DNA from: a virus
Reading direction: 5' to 3' (one strand)
Length of the DNA stretch: 20,509 nucleotides
IMG/VR virus record: IMGVR_UViG_3300030098_005638
Location: 1 to 20,509 of that record
Below, piece by piece: positions 14,899 through 20,465 of the stretch (positions are counted from its first letter, which is position 1; each line of letters starts with the position of its first letter). A model generated the notes under the pieces. It ran no database searches. It had not been told where the DNA came from and saw nothing but the letters and a program-made list of their open reading frames with translations. Position numbers and translations under genes: made by a program.

Positions 14899-15088
14899 TA
14901 CCAGGGGTTGGATTTGAACCAACGACCTCCGCTTCGTACATAGATCCACCTTGCATGGGTGTTTCCACCTCAGACCCAATCGCCACTAATTACGGTGGGG
15001 GCGATTCCCCGTGCGCTTGCAACGCGATTCCGTGTGTGGACCTTTGGCTTCCTACTAACGGCGCTCTGACCACCTGAGCTACCCTGGT
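14899..15088 (-). tRNA. tRNA interrupted in the anticodon loop, possible tRNA-Val(UAC)
   Basis: Two tRNA halves surround a long insert. The 5' half (15057-15088) gives acceptor ACCAGGG, D arm GCTC/GAGC and anticodon-stem CCGTT. The 3' half (14899-14933) gives stem AGCGG, variable loop AGGTC, T arm GTTGG/CCAAC with TTCAAAT, acceptor CCCTGGT and discriminator A. Acceptor pairing is perfect over 7 bp and the stem halves pair (one G-U), so the halves belong together. Between them lie 123 nt instead of 7. Removing the 116 nt between two GTA repeats restores a 7-nt loop, AGTACGA, with UAC anticodon. Position 33 would be G, not the usual U, so decoding is uncertain. CCA is not encoded. Confidence 0.75.
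14937..15055 (-). other. structured insert within the tRNA (intron candidate)
   Basis: About 116 nt (GTA repeats at 14937-14939 and 15053-15055 make the exact ends ambiguous). It is more GC-rich than its surroundings and folds by eye into a closed structure. An outer 8-bp helix pairs 15036-15043 with 14942-14949 (AGGTCCAC with GTGGATCT). Inside are a GCG-stem hairpin (15013-15025), a 7-bp helix pairing 15000-15006 with 14978-14984 (AATCGCC with GGCGATT), and a GAAA-tetraloop hairpin (14958-14969). I find none of the conserved group I core sequences, and it is shorter than usual group I introns. It codes for nothing evident. Confidence 0.6.
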
Positions 15089-15093
15089 ATATG

Positions 15094-15177
15094 TAGCCGA
15101 AGAGGGATTCGAACCCTCACACCCGTTGCGGATAACGGATTTTAAGTCCGTTGTGTCTACCATTCCACCACTCGGCC
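15094..15177 (-). tRNA. tRNA-Leu(UAA)
   Basis: An 84-nt class II tRNA. The acceptor is GGCCGAG with TTCGGCT (G-U at both ends), the anticodon loop CTTAAAA gives UAA, the variable arm is long (TATCCGCAACGGG region), and the T arm reads GAGGG TTCGAAT CCCTC. The discriminator is A and CCA is not encoded. It reads UUA, a codon favoured by AT-rich phages. It is the first gene after the promoter at 15192-15220. Confidence 0.95.
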
Positions 15178-15191
15178 AATTTATTTTAATC

Positions 15192-15220
15192 ATTCTATCT
15201 TAAATTTTTATAATTGTCAA
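15192..15220 (-). promoter_or_regulatory. sigma70 promoter of the tRNA / HNH operon
   Basis: TTGACA at 15215-15220, a 17-nt spacer and TAGAAT at 15192-15197 on the minus strand. The predicted start (near 15185) lies about 8 nt before the tRNA-Leu 5' end. The promoter sits between the preceding gene's stop and the tRNA and would drive tRNA-Leu, the interrupted tRNA, the 45-aa protein, tRNA-CAU and the HNH gene cluster. Confidence 0.75.
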
Positions 15221-15226
15221 GACTTT

Positions 15227-15742
15227 TTAAACAATATCGTATTTTTTATCGCCGCGATAATTTACAAACCATTGCGGAATTTTATTTTTCGGATAGCGCA
15301 TTCTCGGCTTTGAAGCATAAAATTTGCGATAAGATTCGACAATATTGTCAGAATGAAATTCATAAGGCATCGCTAACGGCAATCGTGTTGGCTCGCTAGA
15401 GGGAAAAAGAGACGGATCATACAAATCCATACACTTTTCCAACACATACAAACATTTATGTATTTTACCAAAGCGCTCTGTGTACTCTTCTAGCATCGCC
15501 ATTGTGTGCTCAACAAGAGCCTCAAAGTTAGCTGATGAGTTACAAACCCACTTGGTAGATGGATGATGTTTGTGTGTAGAGCGATAAGGTGTAATTTGTT
15601 CTCCTGCCTGTTCATTGAGCACTGTGCACAACATCTGGCAAGATTCCAAAATCATCTTAACTACACGATAATTATCTTGTGACTGAGCGGATTTAACCCA
15701 ATCAATATTATTACCAGTTCCTTCAATAGCAAATATATTCAT
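15227..15742 (-). CDS. conserved T4-like phage protein of unknown function, leaderless start
   Basis: A 171-aa protein. Its blocks NIFAIEG, YRVVKMILESCQMLCTVL, YRSTHKHHPSTKWV, NFEALVEHTMAMLEEYTERFGKIHKC, and the C-terminal MPYEFHSDNIVESYRKFY...KPRMRYPK follow the pattern of an uncharacterised protein common in T4-like phages (HVVKMxxESAQxLxT ... HPxxxW ... LxxExxxRxGKxHKS). Function is not known to me. The ATG at 15742 lacks a Shine-Dalgarno sequence; instead a strong promoter ends six bases upstream, placing the predicted transcript start on the A of ATG. Confidence 0.75.
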   Translation of the reverse strand: MNIFAIEGTGNNIDWVKSAQSQDNYRVVKMILESCQMLCTVLNEQAGEQITPYRSTHKHHPSTKWVCNSSANFEALVEHTMAMLEEYTERFGKIHKCLYVLEKCMDLYDPSLFPSSEPTRLPLAMPYEFHSDNIVESYRKFYASKPRMRYPKNKIPQWFVNYRGDKKYDIV

Positions 15743-15748
15743 AAATTT

Positions 15749-15777
15749 ATATTACCAAAGCATTCGTTAATTGTCAA
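15749..15777 (-). promoter_or_regulatory. sigma70 promoter producing a leaderless mRNA
   Basis: TTGACA at 15772-15777, a 17-nt spacer and TAATAT at 15749-15754, with TGG directly before the -10 (extended -10). The hexamer's last base is followed by AAATTT and then ATG, so the seventh base downstream, the expected +1, is the A of the start codon at 15742. There is no room for a ribosome binding site. Confidence 0.75.
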
Positions 15778-15779
15778 GT

Positions 15780-16031
15780 TTAAATTGCATAGCAAGAATA
15801 TTCGTACAGTTGCCATGCGCATGCATTTTCTTCATAACACCAAACTTCTGCACACTCACTGTAATAATAAATATCCTCTGCATGCCAGATACAACATGGG
15901 CCAACACATTCATCAGGATCGTTATAATAAGGCGTTTCGTCATATCCACATGGAATGTACTCTTCTTCGAAGTGAACTGTACATCCAGCAAGAGCCAACA
16001 AAATCAAAAAAACTTTTATTTTAAAAATCAC
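15780..16031 (-). CDS. cysteine-rich lipoprotein
   Basis: An 83-aa protein with a lipoprotein signal: MIFKIK, a hydrophobic core (VFLILLALA) and lipobox LAGC with Cys17 to be lipidated after cleavage. The mature part is rich in Cys (about eight more), Tyr and Glu and carries a strong negative charge, so it is probably disulfide-bonded at the outer or inner membrane. I do not recognise the family; superinfection exclusion or receptor masking is typical of small phage lipoproteins, but that is only a possibility. The start is GTG at 16031 with AAGGAG upstream. It follows tRNA-Arg, and its end overlaps the promoter region of the next gene. Confidence 0.75.
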   Translation of the reverse strand: MIFKIKVFLILLALAGCTVHFEEEYIPCGYDETPYYNDPDECVGPCCIWHAEDIYYYSECAEVWCYEENACAWQLYEYSCYAI

Positions 16032-16049
16032 TTTTATCTCCTTGAACAG

Positions 16050-16123
16050 TACCCTCGGCAGGATTCGAACCTGCGACCCTCGGATTAGAAGTCCGATGCT
16101 CTATCCAACTGAGCTACGAGGGC
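16050..16123 (-). tRNA. tRNA-Arg(UCU)
   Basis: A 74-nt cloverleaf. The acceptor is GCCCTCG with CGAGGGT, the D arm TAGCTCAGTTGGATAGAGCA, the anticodon loop CTTCTAA (UCU), and the T arm GCAGG TTCGAAT CCTGC. The discriminator is A and CCA is not encoded. It reads AGA, a codon frequent in AT-rich phages. It lies 5 nt after the exonuclease stop and is probably processed from that transcript. Confidence 0.95.
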
Positions 16124-16128
16124 ATATG

Positions 16129-17097
16129 TTAAGTTTCTTTTTTGCCGCCTACCACAATTTTTCTAAAAGATGTATAAAGGTCATTCCAATTTGTTTTGCC
16201 AATTCCATCTTCAAGCATCATACCATTTGTTGCAGTTTTATTAAAGGTCAAATCAGTATCTCTAATGATATGCTTGATCTTAGTTTTATTCTGCACAGAA
16301 ATGCTTGGAGCATACAACTGCATTAACTGGTAGTTTTCTTTTATTACATCTTGGCCCTCAACAATATTTTGATAAGCCTTTAAAGTAGAATTGGCGTTTT
16401 CACAAAATTCTGCAACTTCATTAATGGTGTATGTCTTTTCTTCCGACAGGAATGGCAAACGCTTTGCAATGGTTGGTAAACCGATCCCCTTAATTCCGTC
16501 TAGATTATCACTCTTGTCTCCGACAATCGCTCTTGCTAGTGCAAAATTAGTTGGATGGATACCAAACTTTTCAACAATGTCATTTTTGTTTAGAACCTCT
16601 TTTTGTGTGGGCCTATATGCAACCGTTTTGTCGTCAAGTAGTTGAAAGAAATCCTTATCGCTTGAAACAATTACTTTCTGCCAATCTTCAAAATCAGGAA
16701 GTTGAGCTACAAAAGAAATTACATCATCTGCTTCTGAGCCATCTGAAACCAATTGTGTTACTGGAAAATTATTTAAATATTCCACTAAACGTATTTGTTG
16801 CCAAACCTTATTCTGAAGTTCCTCTTCTTCTGTAAGGTTTTTGACGTCACGATTAAGTCTTAGCGGCTTTCTCCCTTCTTTATAATTTTTATTAACAATT
16901 TTGCGTCTTGCGCTGCCGCCTTTACCGTCCCAACAAATAACAACTCTATCAGGTTTAATTTCTCTACAAAGTTTCTGTAAAATTTTAAGAAATCCAGCAG
17001 TTCCACCAATGGGATCTCCATTTGTAGACAAGGCTGGATTAACAATATACGCTCTCAAGAATTGATTGAGCGCATCAATAATCATTATTCTTTTCAT
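16129..17097 (-). CDS. FEN-family 5'-3' exonuclease (RNase H / Pol I exonuclease type)
   Basis: A 322-aa nuclease with the ordered metal ligands of the FEN/5' nuclease family: Asp8 (IIDALN), Asp57 (CWDGKG), Glu122/Asp124/Asp125 (SEADDVI), Asp147/Asp149 (SSDKDFFQL), Asp194/Asp197 (GDKSDN), followed by the helix-hairpin-helix GIKGIGLPTIAKRL. It would remove RNA primers and 5' flaps during lagging-strand synthesis, like T4 RNase H or the exonuclease domain of Pol I. The ATG at 17097 has no ribosome binding site; a strong promoter ends seven bases upstream, so the mRNA is predicted to be leaderless. It is encoded apart from any polymerase domain. Confidence 0.93.
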   Translation of the reverse strand: MKRIMIIDALNQFLRAYIVNPALSTNGDPIGGTAGFLKILQKLCREIKPDRVVICWDGKGGSARRKIVNKNYKEGRKPLRLNRDVKNLTEEEELQNKVWQQIRLVEYLNNFPVTQLVSDGSEADDVISFVAQLPDFEDWQKVIVSSDKDFFQLLDDKTVAYRPTQKEVLNKNDIVEKFGIHPTNFALARAIVGDKSDNLDGIKGIGLPTIAKRLPFLSEEKTYTINEVAEFCENANSTLKAYQNIVEGQDVIKENYQLMQLYAPSISVQNKTKIKHIIRDTDLTFNKTATNGMMLEDGIGKTNWNDLYTSFRKIVVGGKKET

Positions 17098-17104
17098 GTA
17101 GACT

Positions 17105-17133
17105 ATAATAACAAACTAGGAAAAGTTTGTCAA
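17105..17133 (-). promoter_or_regulatory. sigma70 promoter of the exonuclease gene (leaderless mRNA)
   Basis: TTGACA at 17128-17133, a 17-nt spacer and TATTAT at 17105-17110. Seven bases (AGTCTAC) separate the -10 box from the ATG at 17097, so transcription should begin on or one base before the start codon. It fills the 41-nt gap between the upstream gene's stop and the exonuclease. Confidence 0.8.
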
Positions 17134-17138
17134 GGTTT

Positions 17139-17675
17139 TTATGCTGTTTCTTTAGCTATTTTGGTTGCAGTCGCATACATTACGCTTTTAGCATCTTTGC
17201 CGTATCGCTTTTCAAAATCTGATTTGTTCTTTTTCATGCCTTTAACGACTTTCTCTTTTTCTTTGTCTTCTGCTTTTGAAAGTTTCCGCTCCTCTAGCTC
17301 ATCTTCCTCTATAACTTGCTTTTTATAAAATTCTCCAGAAGGTGGAGTTCCCTCACCAAATCCGCGCTCTTGAAGGGTGGGCTTATCAACCAACTCGTCA
17401 CCACGCATATAATTTAAAACTGAAGTTAAATAATCTTGAGCTTTTGTTATCTTTGACTCAACCCATTCCTCAAGATTAGTTTCATCTGTAATAGAATCTT
17501 GTATCATTGTTGCCAACTCAGCAGTGCGTGCAAGTTGCTTTCTCGCCATTGAACCTTCACCGCCATGACCTTCTTCAAGCTTTTTAACAAAGTTTTCCTC
17601 ATGGTCCAGTGCGGCCATTATTACATATAGCTCTTCTTTAATAATTTGCTTGAGTCTAGTTTGTGAGAGTTTCAT
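17139..17675 (-). CDS. N-terminally tagged acidic helical protein, possible capsid-associated
   Basis: A 178-aa, highly charged protein. Residues 1-16 (MKLSQTRLKQIIKEEL) match the N-terminus of the next upstream gene. The body has a helical segment with GGEGSMARKQLARTAELATMIQD and LEEWVESKITKAQDYLTSVLNYM. A KE-rich linker and the C-terminus KNKSDFEKRYGKDAKSVMYATATK follow; I associate the last block with marine T4-like phage proteins but cannot name a function. The IKE-E sequence in the tag resembles a T4 prohead protease site. The ATG at 17675 has only a weak AGAG upstream and lies 11 nt after the previous stop, so coupling is likely. Confidence 0.65.
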   Translation of the reverse strand: MKLSQTRLKQIIKEELYVIMAALDHEENFVKKLEEGHGGEGSMARKQLARTAELATMIQDSITDETNLEEWVESKITKAQDYLTSVLNYMRGDELVDKPTLQERGFGEGTPPSGEFYKKQVIEEDELEERKLSKAEDKEKEKVVKGMKKNKSDFEKRYGKDAKSVMYATATKIAKETA

Positions 17676-17686
17676 ATTGAGGCTCT

Positions 17687-18055
17687 CTACTCTTCATAAG
17701 CAATTTGTGCGTATGAGGGGTCCGTATCCGTTGTGTGGTGGAGTTTGGTTTGTGCATCAGACGCATCTTGCGAAATAGAGGGCCCACCGATTCGTGCATC
17801 TTTGCCTTGGGTGATCGTCAATGCTTGCACCCATTTGTCAAATTGATGACCTTTTAGTGGTTCGTCGGTTTCTCTGCTTAGAAGTTGGCCTAGTTCATCA
17901 ATATAAGCTTTTTTAACTTCGTCACGCATGCGTTTAATATAACTACTATCTTTCTTTGCCAGTGGTAGTTCTTCACCGACCTCCATTCCCTCGGCAGATG
18001 CAGCTTGCCATTCTTCCCTGATTAACTGTTTAAGTCTTGATTTCGTTAGTTTCAT
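17687..18055 (-). CDS. N-terminally tagged small protein, unknown function
   Basis: A 122-aa protein beginning MKLTKSRLKQLIREEW, nearly the same as the start of the protein encoded next downstream, while the rest is unrelated. The body contains SSYIKRMRDEVKKAYIDELGQLL and HQFDKWVQALTITQGKDARIGGP, then a polar tail with DTDPSYAQIAYEE. Function is not recognised. The ATG at 18055 has AAGGAGG upstream, with a hairpin (18078-18096) before it. It follows the recombinase gene by about 50 nt. Confidence 0.65.
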   Translation of the reverse strand: MKLTKSRLKQLIREEWQAASAEGMEVGEELPLAKKDSSYIKRMRDEVKKAYIDELGQLLSRETDEPLKGHQFDKWVQALTITQGKDARIGGPSISQDASDAQTKLHHTTDTDPSYAQIAYEE

Positions 18056-18077
18056 GCTAGAAAGCCTCCTTGTTTTA

Positions 18078-18096
18078 GCTACTATTAATTAGTAAC
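18078..18096 (-). promoter_or_regulatory. hairpin in the leader of the tagged-protein genes
   Basis: A 7-bp stem (GTTACTA with TAGTAGC, one G-U) around the loop ATTAA, between the recombinase stop and the next gene's ribosome binding site. It is not followed by a T-run in the direction of transcription (the T-run precedes it), so it is not an ordinary terminator. It may be an mRNA processing or stability element. Confidence 0.35.
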
Positions 18097-18106
18097 AAAA
18101 AATGGT

Positions 18107-19210
18107 TTATTCCCCATCTTCGTAGAAAGATTCTGCGGAACCTGTGCGTTTATCAAATTTCATGATAATTTCTTCATCCATTATCTCTAAAACTCGCTGT
18201 TTAAATTTAGGTTCTTCAAGTTTCTTTTTCCAACCTGCGCTCTGAAATTTGTCGGACGTGCCATCACCATAATCAAGTGTAAACCATGCGCCAGCGTTCG
18301 ATAGGTGCGGCGAGCCTTTAATCGCATCCAGCCAACTTTCTTCGTCTTGTACTCCAATTTCCTCTCCCCATAAAATTTTAAAATTACACTGTCTTCCAGC
18401 AGTTCCAAAGCGAGATTTCTCAAGTTTTACTTTTACCTCAGAACCAATTCGATATCCTTTATCATCAGTGATAAAAGATGCCTTTGCTTTGCGCCCAGTG
18501 AGCCACACACGCAACGAATAAGCATAAATCATAGCTTTGCCGCCCGGAGTCATATAGGGCGTTGTAAGAGCCTCTGAAGGGCTTCTAGTGATATTTGTTT
18601 TAAGTTGGTTTAATACCAGAAATGTCGATTGACTATTTGCAATTGGCACTGTAAGTTTTGACATACCCTTTGCAAGAATTCTAGCCTTTACTGCCATCGA
18701 CGACAGAGGATTAAAATCTCCCTCAATATCTGAAACGGCAGGTGTTAAAGCTAGAGAATCCCAGATAAATAACATTTTATTTTCATTAGAACCTAAAAGT
18801 TCTTCAATTGTTTCTAGAACGAACTCTACAGATGTTGCTTGTACATATAATAGATTATCCACATTACAACCAGCTTTTTCTAAAAACCCAGGATCAATTG
18901 CAGACTCTGAATCGAAATATACAACATCAATACCCATTTTCTGGGCGTTTGCAGCAATTTGTGCTGCCATATATGATTTACCTGTTGCTTCAAGTCCTGC
19001 GACTTCAACAATCTTTCCTACTGGAATTCCTGCCAACTGTCCTCTACAAATAATACTATCAAGCCATCTAGAACCTGTGGGAATCCATTCCTTAACAATT
19101 GTAGGACTATCTTCATTTAAATTGTGTGCTACATTAATTCCAGCCTTCTTATTGATAAGTTTGCGCATGTCGGCAATAGAAAGCTTGCCAGCTTTTTTAT
19201 TCTTAGCCAT
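18107..19210 (-). CDS. recA: RecA/UvsX-type recombinase
   Basis: A 367-aa strand-exchange ATPase. Visible are an N-terminal helical segment, IPTGSRWLDSIICRGQLAGIPVGKIVEVAG (RecA/UvsX entry), Walker A GLEATGKS (72-79), YFDSESAIDPGFLEKAG with the catalytic Glu, the MLFIWDSLALTP Walker B strand, the LVLNQLKTNI region, and TPGGKAMIYAYSLRVWL. It would form filaments on single-stranded DNA for recombination-dependent replication and repair, with the gp32-like protein encoded just upstream. The ATG at 19210 has TAGGAG at good spacing. A terminator separates it from the SSB gene, so it is probably expressed by partial readthrough or from a promoter not identified here. Confidence 0.94.
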   Translation of the reverse strand: MAKNKKAGKLSIADMRKLINKKAGINVAHNLNEDSPTIVKEWIPTGSRWLDSIICRGQLAGIPVGKIVEVAGLEATGKSYMAAQIAANAQKMGIDVVYFDSESAIDPGFLEKAGCNVDNLLYVQATSVEFVLETIEELLGSNENKMLFIWDSLALTPAVSDIEGDFNPLSSMAVKARILAKGMSKLTVPIANSQSTFLVLNQLKTNITRSPSEALTTPYMTPGGKAMIYAYSLRVWLTGRKAKASFITDDKGYRIGSEVKVKLEKSRFGTAGRQCNFKILWGEEIGVQDEESWLDAIKGSPHLSNAGAWFTLDYGDGTSDKFQSAGWKKKLEEPKFKQRVLEIMDEEIIMKFDKRTGSAESFYEDGE

Positions 19211-19230
19211 TCTAACTCCTATTCTATGTT

Positions 19231-19260
19231 AAAAAATGAGGCATCTGTTACCCATGCCTC
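19231..19260 (-). terminator. rho-independent terminator after the SSB gene
   Basis: On the minus strand a 7-bp stem GAGGCAT / ATGCCTC with a 9-nt loop (GGGTAACAG) is followed by ATTTTTT. It lies between the SSB stop codon (19276) and the recombinase start. It should reduce transcription into the recombinase gene, setting a high SSB to recombinase ratio. Confidence 0.85.
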
Positions 19261-19275
19261 CCTGCGGTTTACAGC

Positions 19276-20037
19276 CTAACTACCAAGAAGATCAGCAAAA
19301 GCTTGGTCAACGGAAGTACTAGATTTTTCCTTCTCGCCGCCATCATATTTGGTAGTTTCTGTGGAGTTCTCTTCTGGGTCAGAATCGCCCAAAAGGAACT
19401 CATCTAGCATAGCCTGAACCTCTGCAAAAGATTTTCGGCTAGCTGAAAATAGCTCATCAAAATCTGGCACATCGTCCAAAAATTCACGGCATCTTTCCGG
19501 TTCTTTACAAAGCGAGGAACTTCGTCGGCGGGGTGTAAGTTGTGTAACTGGAAATTGTGCTCCAGCAGGTTTACCGTAAGTCAGCACAAGATCTGTACCG
19601 CTCTCGGCGTCAGTGATATCTCCATATTCAGGATTTAGTACTAGATTTAAGAGGGTTTCATATACGGTCTTACCGAAGCCCCAAACTCTAACACCTTTAT
19701 CCTCTTCGCCTCGTACAACAACGGGTGCGAAGAAACGTTGACGTGCAGAAAGCTTTTTGGCCATTCGTTTGCTATCTTCCGTGCCTTCTTGCCAAAGTTG
19801 ACGCACAAAAGAATCCAATGGACAATCTTCTCCAAAGTTTCGCTTTGGACTTAAAAATCCTGGATTGTCTCCAACATTATAGTGGAACCAGTAATCCTTG
19901 AAGGGATCTCCATCAGCAGTGGGAACAATACGAATTGTTTGTTCACCGTCTTGAGGTCGCCAAAAACGATTGTTGTTGCCGCCTTTATTCTCAAGAGCAT
20001 TTTTTCGCTCTCGCATTTTTTTCATATCAATAGCCAT
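19276..20037 (-). CDS. gp32-like single-stranded DNA-binding protein
   Basis: A 253-aa protein with the layout of T4-type gp32. A basic N-terminus (MKKMRERKNALENKG, likely for cooperative binding) is followed by an OB-like core starting NNRFWRPQDGEQTIRIVP, with aromatic KDYWFHYNVG, FGKTVYETLLNL and YGDITDAESGTDLVLTYGK. The C-terminus is very acidic, ending DQAFADLLGS, as used for protein contacts. The zinc site of T4 gp32 seems absent: only one Cys (EDCPL) lies in the corresponding region. It protects replication intermediates and works with the recombinase, helicase and polymerase. The ATG at 20037 has AAGGAG upstream. A strong promoter and a palindrome precede it. Confidence 0.85.
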   Translation of the reverse strand: MAIDMKKMRERKNALENKGGNNNRFWRPQDGEQTIRIVPTADGDPFKDYWFHYNVGDNPGFLSPKRNFGEDCPLDSFVRQLWQEGTEDSKRMAKKLSARQRFFAPVVVRGEEDKGVRVWGFGKTVYETLLNLVLNPEYGDITDAESGTDLVLTYGKPAGAQFPVTQLTPRRRSSSLCKEPERCREFLDDVPDFDELFSASRKSFAEVQAMLDEFLLGDSDPEENSTETTKYDGGEKEKSSTSVDQAFADLLGS

Positions 20038-20064
20038 AATTTATTTTCTCCTTTTTAAGTCAAT

Positions 20065-20080
20065 GTGATAACTCTCTCAC
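20065..20080. promoter_or_regulatory. palindromic operator candidate (copy 2)
   Basis: GTGAGAGAGTTATCAC (minus-strand reading) differs at one base from the perfect palindrome at 13586-13601. It lies at about +7 to +22 from the predicted start of the SSB promoter, where a bound repressor would block initiation or early elongation. With the flanking bases it extends to TGTGA-N8-TCACA. Confidence 0.55.
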
Positions 20081-20093
20081 ATCGCTGGTTTGT

Positions 20094-20122
20094 ATAATAC
20101 TATAAATTTATTTCTTTGTCAA
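20094..20122 (-). promoter_or_regulatory. sigma70 promoter of the SSB gene
   Basis: TTGACA at 20117-20122, a 17-nt spacer and TATTAT at 20094-20099 on the minus strand. The predicted start is near 20087, giving a leader of about 50 nt that contains the palindrome and an AAGGAG ribosome binding site. It overlaps the stop region of the upstream gene. Confidence 0.8.
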
Positions 20123-20465
20123 GTCTAAAATTATTATTTTGTACCACAGAACTATTCAACAGACCATAAACGTAAGGCACGTCATAATTCGTAGAATATA
20201 TTCCGTAACTGACCTTTATTTTATCATATTGTTTCAAAATTTTAAGTTGTTCTGAGATGTTTTTCATTAAACTTCCGTCCGACTTTAATAGCTCTTCAGG
20301 CATGCCATAATAATAACACTTCTGTCTGGGGATGTCAAGATCAAAAAACACTTTTTCTTCATTATTTTCATAAGAGACCATACTGAAGGTTGAAATTCTT
20401 GCAACATCCAAGATTTCATCGAAAGTGTCTATTTCTGATTTAGAGTGATTAAACACATTAACCAT
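20100..20465 (-). CDS. hypothetical protein with internal promoter
   Basis: A 121-aa protein of unrecognised family, mixed alpha/beta in appearance: DTFDEILDVARISTFSMVSYE, KVFFDLDIPRQKCYYYGMPEELLKS, then YDKIKVSYGIYSTNYDVPYVYGLL. The ATG at 20465 has no clear ribosome binding site and overlaps the end of the preceding frame by 8 nt, so translational coupling is the likely mode. Inside it, TTGACA (20333-20338), 17 nt and TATTAT (20310-20315) form a good promoter whose +1 would be the ATG of Met55 (20303). That could produce a 67-residue leaderless short form. Confidence 0.55.
   Translation of the reverse strand: MVNVFNHSKSEIDTFDEILDVARISTFSMVSYENNEEKVFFDLDIPRQKCYYYGMPEELLKSDGSLMKNISEQLKILKQYDKIKVSYGIYSTNYDVPYVYGLLNSSVVQNNNFRLDKEINL
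20310..20338 (-). promoter_or_regulatory. possible internal leaderless promoter
   Basis: TTGACA-N17-TATTAT inside the coding region of the 121-aa protein. Six bases separate the -10 box from an in-frame ATG (Met55), the same geometry as the promoter at 15749-15777. Coding constraint could explain part of the match. Confidence 0.45.

Noticed and set aside
14937-15055. Group I intron or tmRNA in the interrupted tRNA
   Set aside because: No conserved group I P7 or guanosine-site sequence and too short; a canonical D arm rules out tmRNA. Kept as an unclassified insert.
14990-15193. Open frames across the tRNA-Leu / interrupted tRNA region
   Set aside because: They only translate tRNA sequence and the insert; the amino-acid strings are the usual tRNA-derived artefacts.
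18078-18096. Terminator after the recombinase gene
   Set aside because: The T-run precedes the stem in the direction of transcription, and the stem is followed by A-rich sequence.
20064-20081. CRP binding site (TGTGA ... TCACA) near the SSB promoter
   Set aside because: The half-sites are separated by 8 rather than 6 bases, and the copy at 13586 lacks the outer T/A. A 6-4-6 palindrome fits both copies better.
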